The notes beneath the pieces were generated by a model. The model was given only the letters and a program-made list of their open reading frames with translations. It was not told the DNA's origin and ran no database searches. Below, in pieces: positions 8,420 through 15,289 of a stretch of 64,000 nt of DNA. Made by a program: the position numbers and the translations under genes. Location of the stretch: contig NZ_MPDJ01000001.1 of assembly GCF_001881565.1 (NCBI RefSeq), forward strand, positions 1,441,234-1,505,233, written 5' to 3'. The DNA comes from Eisenbergiella tayi. GTDB lineage: Bacteria; Bacillota; Clostridia; Lachnospirales; Lachnospiraceae. Within the stretch, counting starts at the first letter, position 1; every line of letters starts with the position of its first letter.

Positions 8420-9562
8420 TTACAATTCTACATTACGACTCTTCTCCAGCTTCTGCAGCTGCTTCTCCCCCTCCACAGCGATCTCCTTAAACTCCTCGAT
8501 CGTCCGCGCAATCTGAGGCAGCGCCTTCGCTTTATACGCACTGATATCATCCAGCGCAGAAATGGTATCCGCAAACGCCTGCTTTAACGTATCCGGAGAA
8601 ATACTTGCCTCCACCGCCTCCCGCTGAATGGCAACCCCCTGTTCCTTCAGCATCTTGGAGGTGGACAGAATCATATTGTTAGTCGTTTCATTCAGCATCT
8701 GAACCTTTTCAAGCACGATTTTCTGATTATACAGCGCGCCCGCAACAGTCACTGCCACCCGCAGCGACGAAATGGTCACCGTTTCCGCACGGTCTACGGC
8801 GCGGATAAGCTCCAGATTGTTCTTGCGGATCACTTCCATGGCTATGATTCCCTGCTGATTCACCACCAGCAGCTGCTGGAAATCCATCAGCCTCTGACGC
8901 AGCGGAAACAGGATTTCTTCCTTGATGAATTTAATCTTCTCCTCATCTTCCCCCGCCGCCTCGGCGTTCTCCACCGCATTGGACAAATACATATCCAGCT
9001 GGGTTCCCATCTCTATTCTCTGTGCCAGCTGCTTTGTAAGATCCCGCATGTCGGCCTGTTCGATTTCAAGCGTTGTATTATCATTCTTAAGCATATTCTT
9101 GCCCTTATCCAGCGTTTTCACAATGGATGCAATCTCGGCGTCAGCTGTTTTATACCGTTCGAAATAACGGCGGATAGGGTTAAATATTTTGCCCAGCGGC
9201 CCCGTTTTCGTGAAATCCAGGGCAGAGGGATCCAGATCCCTCATTTTTATGGAAAGGTCAGCCAGACCACGTGAAATCTCACTTGTTTCTCCGCCTGCCT
9301 TGCTGAAATCCCCCATTCTTTTCTGAAGGATACTGTTTTTAACAGAAGACTTTTTAATAATATCCGCGCCAAAGGTCTCGATCACCTGTACAAATTCTCT
9401 TCTTTCCGCAAGAGAATCCAAATCGACGCCCATGATCATCTCAGCCTTTTCCTTCATCGTATTATCAATGAGCGTTTTATCCTCATTGGTAAGCGCCAGT
9501 TCCTTTTCCACTTCCTTCTTTATTTCTTCAGTCCTGGGTAAATCCAGTGAAAAATCTCCCAT
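8420..9562 (-). CDS. TelA / toxic anion resistance family protein
   Basis: A 380-residue, largely helical protein of the TelA (KlaA, PF05816) family. The start is set at ATG 9562 behind GGGGGGATAGGAAT, 16 bp after the upstream stop, rather than at an in-frame ATG inside the preceding gene. Characteristic parts are the FNPIRRYFERY segment, coiled-coil stretches and the conserved VTISSLRVAVTVAGALYNQ region. Named for tellurite resistance, the true role of the family is unclear and is often linked to membrane stress. It is the last gene of a three-gene operon with a membrane protein and a VWA protein. Confidence 0.93.
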   Translation of the reverse strand: MGDFSLDLPRTEEIKKEVEKELALTNEDKTLIDNTMKEKAEMIMGVDLDSLAERREFVQVIETFGADIIKKSSVKNSILQKRMGDFSKAGGETSEISRGLADLSIKMRDLDPSALDFTKTGPLGKIFNPIRRYFERYKTADAEIASIVKTLDKGKNMLKNDNTTLEIEQADMRDLTKQLAQRIEMGTQLDMYLSNAVENAEAAGEDEEKIKFIKEEILFPLRQRLMDFQQLLVVNQQGIIAMEVIRKNNLELIRAVDRAETVTISSLRVAVTVAGALYNQKIVLEKVQMLNETTNNMILSTSKMLKEQGVAIQREAVEASISPDTLKQAFADTISALDDISAYKAKALPQIARTIEEFKEIAVEGEKQLQKLEKSRNVEL

Positions 9563-9578
9563 ATTCCTATCCCCCCAT

Positions 9579-11264
9579 TTACATATTCGCATTAAACAGA
9601 TTCTTTAACTGGTACACTACATCGTCGGTGGAAGCATCGATGCTGGCCGCCTCATTTACGGCGCTGATGCTCTGCAATGCCGCAAGATCCGCATTATATC
9701 CTATGGTATAAACGGGTATTTTCAGACCGCTCAGCACATTTCTGATATCATTCAGGCTGTAGCCCGAATTCGTCTCTCCATCACTCAGGACAAAAATCAT
9801 CGGCTTTGCGCCGGGATTTTCTTCCAGCGCCTTGTTAATCATATCCATAGCCACACAGATACCGTCAAAGGTAGCCGTGCCGCCGGAGGCATAGAGATTC
9901 TCAACCGCCCCCTTAAACAAAGACTGCTGGTTCAAATCAAATTTCCCTATCGGCACTTCAATGGTCACATCATCCGAATAACTTACAAGGCCGATATAAT
10001 TGTCGGCATTGATGTACTTCATGCTGTTGATCAGAGACTCCTGCAGCGCATTCAGCGGGGCGCCCGCCATACTTCCAGAGGTATCCGTCACAAAGACGCC
10101 GATGACAGGCTTTCCGTTATCCTTATTTACCTTATAAAGCTTCTGGGCATCCACCAGCACATCACCGGAAACCGTGTCATATTCACACACATAATCCTCC
10201 ATGCCGTTAAAACCAAACTCGTCCGCCCGCTTCACAGCTTCCTCCGAAGAACAAAACTCGGCAAACATCTGAAGGATTTCCTTTTTCTCAGGACTGGTTT
10301 CCCCCACGCTCACCAACGGATTATCATGTCTGTAGCCAAACGGCGTGAATTTATAATTTCTGGAAAGTGCCGAATCATTCTGATAAGACTGGTACTCCAG
10401 GATAAAACCATCCAGCGTCCCTCTCTCCGCCGCTTCCCTCATCTGCATGGTGGTCAGCGCCACAAAGGGCACATTCTCCTGGAACTTCCGGAACCCGTCC
10501 ACAGCCGTTTCGGAAAGCGGATTGCTCTTGTCATACCGTTCAAGTGTACATACAAGGAAATTCAGGCCGGCGCTGCTGGCGAAGGGATTGGTGTATCCCA
10601 TAGTGAACTCACCGGCTTCCGTCGCCTCTGTAATCGCCTTTAAATCCACGCTTCCGTATTTTTCCGTTATTTTCTTATAGGTAGCATCAGAAAGCAGGAT
10701 TCCGGCAACATTTCCCACCATTCTCTCCGTTATCACATCCGTTTCCACGCCTTTGGCATTGAGCATATCCACCCAGAGCATGCTGGAAGGGGAAAAACCG
10801 TCCGGCACCGCTTTCCCTGTGGCGATATAATCCAGCGCCTGTCCGCTGTTGACCTTTCTGACCTGTATGGAAACCTCCTGGTCATTAACGGTAAATCCCT
10901 GCCTGTTAAAATCTTCCGCCATTTCACAGAGCCATGCGTCCGTTCCCGTACCGGCTTTCTCCGGCGAGGAATAAATCTCTGCATAAAGGGAAGTGGAAGC
11001 CGGCATACCTATTTCACAAGTATCAATATCAGGAAGCTCAGCCGCCTCGTCCTCCCCAGCATCAAATTCCACAGGCGATTTTACAGGCGCCGCCGTATCG
11101 GGACTGATTTTATTCACCATTTTTTCAAGACTGCTTAAAGCGCTTTCCTGTGAAATCACCTTATCGGATTTTCCCAGATTTCTTGTAAGATAAATCCCTC
11201 CGAACACAACAGCGCATACGATAACTATGACTGCTGCCATTATGCCGATTTTATTCTTTCCCAT
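9579..11264 (-). CDS. Membrane-anchored substrate-binding/VWA domain protein
   Basis: A 561-residue exported protein. One N-terminal membrane segment (about 6-22) is followed by a low-complexity linker, a periplasmic-binding-like domain (about 80-350) and a von Willebrand A domain (about 390-561) with an intact MIDAS motif DTSGS near 394-398 and the downstream SGGTATFDG and FVLSDGETNSG loops. The start at ATG 11264 has GGGAGG just upstream; another ATG lies 12 nt further up. It should bind a divalent metal and a protein or ligand outside the cell. Its pairing with TelA is seen in other Firmicutes, but no function is established. Confidence 0.9.
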   Translation of the reverse strand: MGKNKIGIMAAVIVIVCAVVFGGIYLTRNLGKSDKVISQESALSSLEKMVNKISPDTAAPVKSPVEFDAGEDEAAELPDIDTCEIGMPASTSLYAEIYSSPEKAGTGTDAWLCEMAEDFNRQGFTVNDQEVSIQVRKVNSGQALDYIATGKAVPDGFSPSSMLWVDMLNAKGVETDVITERMVGNVAGILLSDATYKKITEKYGSVDLKAITEATEAGEFTMGYTNPFASSAGLNFLVCTLERYDKSNPLSETAVDGFRKFQENVPFVALTTMQMREAAERGTLDGFILEYQSYQNDSALSRNYKFTPFGYRHDNPLVSVGETSPEKKEILQMFAEFCSSEEAVKRADEFGFNGMEDYVCEYDTVSGDVLVDAQKLYKVNKDNGKPVIGVFVTDTSGSMAGAPLNALQESLINSMKYINADNYIGLVSYSDDVTIEVPIGKFDLNQQSLFKGAVENLYASGGTATFDGICVAMDMINKALEENPGAKPMIFVLSDGETNSGYSLNDIRNVLSGLKIPVYTIGYNADLAALQSISAVNEAASIDASTDDVVYQLKNLFNANM

Positions 11265-11288
11265 AGTTCCTCCCATTCCGTGTCTCCA

Positions 11289-12023
11289 CTATTGATAATA
11301 TTTTGCATCATTTGTGAGCTTTTCGATCTCTTCCAATATTTCGTTGTTCATATCTTCATTTGCATTAATTTCAAAGGAAGAAAGCCCCACAGCCAGCGCA
11401 TCCAGCTTCAGCAGAATCTTCTCATTCAATGCAAGGGCCGCCTTCGTGGATTCATAATTATCACGATACAGCTTCAGCTGCTCCTCCTGGATATCATCCG
11501 GAATATCATCCTCTTTATAATGTTTCAGACGTTCATATTCTTCTTCATCAAAAATGCTCATTCTTCCGGACATGGCAACCACATTTTTTATTGCCGATTC
11601 CTCCGCATTTGCAACAATGCTTTGAAATTTATCCCAGCTCATGGAGCCTTCCGTAAATTTCCGTCCGATAATTTCATTAATCCGGTTCCGGCATTTCTGT
11701 ACCCGATCCAGCTGTCCCGACGCGGTTTTGGCAATACTGCCGAACATCCTGCTGTCCATATGGCTTCTCAGGATTTTCCTGGCCTCATCCAAATCATAAA
11801 CCTCATCAGGCGCAATATGTATGGGTTTGGGATCCCGCAGCATGCGGATATTCACGCTGAAGAAAATGCAAAGCAGTCCCAGCCCTGCCAGAATGGACAT
11901 CCCGGCCCTGAAAATACTTTCGTCCGTAACCCGCAGCGCAAGAAGCCCCGGCGAATACAGAATCACTACGATTATGGCAATAGCGATATCTATCGCAACT
12001 AATTTAATATATTTCTTATTCAA
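11289..12023 (-). CDS. Membrane protein of unknown function in the TelA operon
   Basis: A 244-residue protein with two N-terminal membrane helices (about 7-25 and 38-58) and a long charged, helical cytoplasmic part ending in a predicted coiled coil. The start is TTG at 12023 with GAGGTGA upstream. I do not recognise a named family. It is the first gene of the operon with the VWA protein (24 bp apart) and TelA, so it may link the extracellular VWA protein to cytoplasmic TelA; that is inference. Confidence 0.75.
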   Translation of the reverse strand: MNKKYIKLVAIDIAIAIIVVILYSPGLLALRVTDESIFRAGMSILAGLGLLCIFFSVNIRMLRDPKPIHIAPDEVYDLDEARKILRSHMDSRMFGSIAKTASGQLDRVQKCRNRINEIIGRKFTEGSMSWDKFQSIVANAEESAIKNVVAMSGRMSIFDEEEYERLKHYKEDDIPDDIQEEQLKLYRDNYESTKAALALNEKILLKLDALAVGLSSFEINANEDMNNEILEEIEKLTNDAKYYQ

Positions 12024-12090
12024 TACCTGTCACCTCTTCTTCCGGCGAAAGTGTCGGCCTGAATCATACAATTTTCAAATAAACAAAATT

Positions 12091-12120
12091 ATTATACCAT
12101 ATCCCGTCCGATAGCTGCAA
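12091..12120 (-). promoter_or_regulatory. Promoter of the TelA operon
   Basis: Minus-strand TTGCAG (12115-12120), an 18-nt spacer and TATAAT (12091-12096), the latter with an extended -10 (TGGTATAAT). Confidence 0.65.
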
Positions 12121-12147
12121 TCAAACATTTCCCGCCAAACAAATACA

Positions 12148-12174
12148 GGCTTTGCCCGAATTTCCGGCAAAGCC
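12148..12174 (-). terminator. Weak intrinsic terminator downstream of the BofA-like gene
   Basis: A perfect 9-bp stem GGCTTTGCC/GGCAAAGCC with a 9-nt loop. The following minus-strand sequence is only moderately T-rich (TGTATTTGTTTGG), so efficiency is uncertain. Confidence 0.5.
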
Positions 12175-12203
12175 CATATTTTAAAGCCTATTCCATACCC
12201 CCA

Positions 12204-12488
12204 GGGTCCAGTCCTGTGTCCGCGCTGACCGCGCTTGCCTCCCGGAAGAAACAGGAAGAAACAGAAGGCGGCCCTGTCCCGGACAGATATCCTGTCAGCA
12301 GGTGCTTTATATACCATGAAGATGAGACCAATCCGACGCGGCAGCCCCACCTGCCGCATCGGATGCCCTGGGCTCATCGGAATGTCCGGTATATCAGCAC
12401 CTGCCGACAGGATATCTGTCCGGGGCAGGGCCGCCTTCTGTTTCTTCCGGGAGACAAACGCCAGCCAGCGCGGACACAGGACTGGACC
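12204..12488. repeat. 285-bp near-perfect inverted repeat (giant hairpin)
   Basis: The outer 24 bp (12204-12227 and 12465-12488) are a perfect inverted match. The next stretch is unmatched, then about 65 bp pair again (12239-12313 with 12390-12452), broken by a tandem duplication of gaagaaacag on the left arm only and a few substitutions. The centre is a smaller 12-bp hairpin (12333-12344 and 12351-12362) around ccccac. It is GC-rich, lies just past the BofA-like stop and holds no credible ORF. It resembles a MITE or a large structured intergenic repeat. Confidence 0.85.
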
Positions 12489-12497
12489 CGCCGCCCT

Positions 12498-12770
12498 TCA
12501 CAGCATAGAGCAGATATTGATTCCATACAGCAGCCCAATCCCCGGCAGCCCCAGGAATCCCGATACCACGATACTGAGCGGCCCGATACCCACATGCCAG
12601 GAAAATCCCTGAGAACCCAGGAACATATTAATAAAGTAGATAGCCAGGGTTCCCAGCACCGCCCGCATGATAAAATTAATCAGCAGATCCGTCCTGCTCC
12701 GCATGGCTGCAATGAGTAAAATCAGAGCGAAACTAATGCCTATCATTAAAATTCCGTTCATATTATCCAT
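12498..12770 (-). CDS. bofA: BofA-family membrane protein (pro-sigma-K processing inhibitor)
   Basis: A 90-residue membrane protein ending in the family's conserved FLGLPGIGLLYGIN segment. The start is ATG 12770 with GGAGGACGG upstream; the 55-residue extension to 12935 has no homology character and is dropped. In Bacillus, BofA holds the SpoIVFB protease inactive in the outer forespore membrane and so times sigma-K activation. Its presence indicates a spore-forming lineage, although many non-sporulating Lachnospiraceae keep it. It is divergent from a YaaL-family gene rather than downstream of it. Confidence 0.85.
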   Translation of the reverse strand: MDNMNGILMIGISFALILLIAAMRSRTDLLINFIMRAVLGTLAIYFINMFLGSQGFSWHVGIGPLSIVVSGFLGLPGIGLLYGINICSML

Positions 12771-12958
12771 CCGTCCTCCGTTCCCGACTTGTTTCGACAG
12801 GCGTTGTTCTTTTTCTGCACACGCCGGACAAATCGGTCTGTCCTTTCTACACAATATGTAAAAAAATAAAAAATATAACATGCATATTTTTCCTTTTTCC
12901 TGTATATACTTATTTACAAAGTATTCATTTGGCAAAATCAGGCAAAGGAGGATGATTC

Positions 12959-13210
12959 ATGAAATTCCATTTCAGCCAGGGCAGCGTGAACAAAGAGGAC
13001 AAGCCCCTTACTTATCAGGAAAGTCTGATGTTGGATATACAGAAGACAAAATGTGAATTGGAGAACGCCTATGCAGGTTTTGATTATGTCACAGATCCCG
13101 ACCTGATTGACTGTTATATATATGAGCAGAACGCAGTCATGAAAAGATACAAATACCTTCTGCAGAAGGCCGCCAGCCTCAAGGCCTCAGAACAGGCGGT
13201 TTCCGGATAA
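12959..13210 (+). CDS. DUF2508 (YaaL-like) family protein
   Basis: An 83-residue soluble helical protein with the LDIQKTKCELENAYAGFDYV and DPDLIDCYIYEQNA segments typical of the DUF2508/YaaL family. The ATG has a strong AGGAGGATGATTC site. In Bacillus the relative yaaL lies directly before bofA; here the two are neighbours but transcribed apart from a shared 188-bp region. Function is unknown. A shared bidirectional terminator follows. Confidence 0.85.
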   Translation: MKFHFSQGSVNKEDKPLTYQESLMLDIQKTKCELENAYAGFDYVTDPDLIDCYIYEQNAVMKRYKYLLQKAASLKASEQAVSG

Positions 13211-13279
13211 AAATGGACTGTCCGGCAGCGGTTTGATAATAGTATGCCCTCCGCCAGGCCTGTACAATCCTCTAAACAT

Positions 13280-13318
13280 AAAAGCACAGCTGTCCTCTCC
13301 CGGAAAGCCGTGCTTTTT
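13280..13318. terminator. Bidirectional terminator between DUF2508 gene and glgB
   Basis: Stem AAGCAC-GCT / AGC-GTGCTT with one mismatch and a short loop, flanked by TTTTT on plus and TTTT on minus. It serves the convergent genes on both sides. Confidence 0.75.
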
Positions 13319-13325
13319 ATTCATG

Positions 13326-15248
13326 TCAGAATACATATACCAATGCGCTTGAAGCAGGAAGATCAAAGGTAATCCGATAAGGCTTATAGTCACAGGGTTC
13401 TGATGTGGCCCGGATGGATGCCGGGATTTCCGCTCCGTTTCCTCCAAACTGTTTATCGTCACTGTTCAGAACCAGCTTGTAATTTTTCCGCCTGGGTACG
13501 CCGACGCAGTAATCCTTTCTCTCCACCGGAGTCATGTTCAGCACGAAGAGAAGATTATTTTTTCCATCGGAGGCTTTCCGGATAAAGCTGTAGGTACTGC
13601 GTTCCGCATCATCTGCATTTACCCATTCAAACCCGTTCCAGTCATTGTCAATTTCATGGAGACAGGGATATTTACGATACATATTCAGCAGGAACTTTAC
13701 ATATTCCAGCATACCGCTGTTGAGCTCGTCCTGAAGCATGTACCAGTCAAGCTCCCTTTCCTCGCTCCATTCCCTTTCCTGGGCAAATTCCTGTCCCATA
13801 AACAGCAGTTTTTTGCCTTCATGACCGAACATATAAGCATACCCGGCCCTCAGATTAGCGTATTTATCCGCCCGCAGGCCGGGCATTTTATTGACCATCG
13901 AGCATTTCAGATGCACCACCTCATCATGGGACAGAGGAAGAATATAATTTTCAGCGCTGTTGTAGCTCATGGCAAAGGTCATGGAATAATGATTGTTTTT
14001 ACGGAAATAGGGATCCAGCTTCATATATTCACAGAAATCATGCATCCAGCCCATATTCCACTTAAAGCTGAAGTCCAGGCCGCCTTTATCAATAGGCCCC
14101 GTCACCATCGGCCAGGCTGTTGATTCCTCCGCGATTGTCATTACCCCGGGGAAGGTTCCCCTGATCACGGAATTAAAATGCTTGAAAAATTCAATGGCTT
14201 CCAGATTCTTATTGCTGCCGAATTTATTGGGAACCCATTCCCCGTCCTTTTTGCCGTAATCCAGATAAAGCATGGAGGCAACCGCATCCACGCGCAGCCC
14301 GTCGATATGGAACTCCTTAATCCAGAAAAGAGCGTTGGCAATCAGGAAATTCTTCACTTCATTCTTTCCATAATTAAAAATCTTGGTCCCCCAGTCAGGA
14401 TGCTCTCCCAGCCTGGGATCGGGATGCTCAAACAATGCCTCCCCGTCGAATTCAGCCAGACCATGGGCGTCTTTGGGGAAATGGGCAGGAACCCAATCCA
14501 GAATAACGCCTATTTTGCTGCGATGGAGGGTATTTACCAGATAGGCAAAGTCCTCTGCCGTCCCATAACGGGAGGTGGGCGCATAATAGCCGGTCACCTG
14601 ATATCCCCAGGAACCGTCGAAAGGATGCTCCGCAATCCCCATAAGCTCCACATGGGTGAATTTTAAATCCTTCAGATAGGCAACAAGCCTGTCCGCAAAC
14701 TCCCTGTAATTATAAAAACCATCCTCGTCCTTACAGGGATGCTTCATCCAGGAACCGATATGGCATTCATAAATTGCCATGGGCTCCTTATTCATATCTT
14801 TACCGTCCCGTTCCTCCATCCAGGCGGAATCGCTCCATTTCAAATGGGAGATATCCGTAGTAATGGAGGCCGTTCCGGGCCTTTTTTCCGCATAATTGGC
14901 AAAAGGATCCGCCTTATAAAGCTTACGCCCGTCCGGGGTTGTAATCAGAAACTTGTACATTTCCCCCGTTTTTACCCCCGGGATAAAAAGCTCATAAATT
15001 CCGCCCGGCCCCTTTTTTTTCATGGGGTACTGGTTTTCCTCCCATTCGTTGAATGTACCGAAAACATGTACCTGTTCGGCATGAGGCGCCCAAACTGCAA
15101 AAAACATTCCTTTCTTTCCATTCTCCACAGACGGATGCGCCCCCAGTTTTTTGTAAATATCATAATGCGTCCCCTGTGCAAACAGATACTCGTCGGCTTC
15201 GGAGATAAAGACCTTCTCCGCCTTTTTTGTTTTTGCTACACCTGCCAT
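13326..15248 (-). CDS. glgB: 1,4-alpha-glucan branching enzyme
   Basis: A 640-residue GH13 branching enzyme that makes alpha-1,6 branches in glycogen. It has an N-terminal CBM48-like domain (GTFNEWEENQYPM, about 64-76), the barrel with FDGSWGYQVTGYYAPTSRYG (about 210-229), the likely nucleophile Asp321 in GLRVDA, acid/base Glu374 in TIAEE, and LSHDEVVH as the third catalytic region. The ATG at 15248 has GAGAGG upstream. Other glg genes are absent here. It follows the TPR/AAA-like gene by 41 bp on the same strand, so they probably share a transcript. Confidence 0.97.
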   Translation of the reverse strand: MAGVAKTKKAEKVFISEADEYLFAQGTHYDIYKKLGAHPSVENGKKGMFFAVWAPHAEQVHVFGTFNEWEENQYPMKKKGPGGIYELFIPGVKTGEMYKFLITTPDGRKLYKADPFANYAEKRPGTASITTDISHLKWSDSAWMEERDGKDMNKEPMAIYECHIGSWMKHPCKDEDGFYNYREFADRLVAYLKDLKFTHVELMGIAEHPFDGSWGYQVTGYYAPTSRYGTAEDFAYLVNTLHRSKIGVILDWVPAHFPKDAHGLAEFDGEALFEHPDPRLGEHPDWGTKIFNYGKNEVKNFLIANALFWIKEFHIDGLRVDAVASMLYLDYGKKDGEWVPNKFGSNKNLEAIEFFKHFNSVIRGTFPGVMTIAEESTAWPMVTGPIDKGGLDFSFKWNMGWMHDFCEYMKLDPYFRKNNHYSMTFAMSYNSAENYILPLSHDEVVHLKCSMVNKMPGLRADKYANLRAGYAYMFGHEGKKLLFMGQEFAQEREWSEERELDWYMLQDELNSGMLEYVKFLLNMYRKYPCLHEIDNDWNGFEWVNADDAERSTYSFIRKASDGKNNLLFVLNMTPVERKDYCVGVPRRKNYKLVLNSDDKQFGGNGAEIPASIRATSEPCDYKPYRITFDLPASSALVYVF

Positions 15249-15289
15249 TTTTACCTCTCTTCCGCCGCCAGAAGCGGCCTGGATTATAT

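Noticed and set aside
12216..12719. Open frames running through the giant hairpin
   Set aside because: Both strands are open because of the inverted repeat and GC content; the frames run into the BofA-like gene antisense and show no domain.
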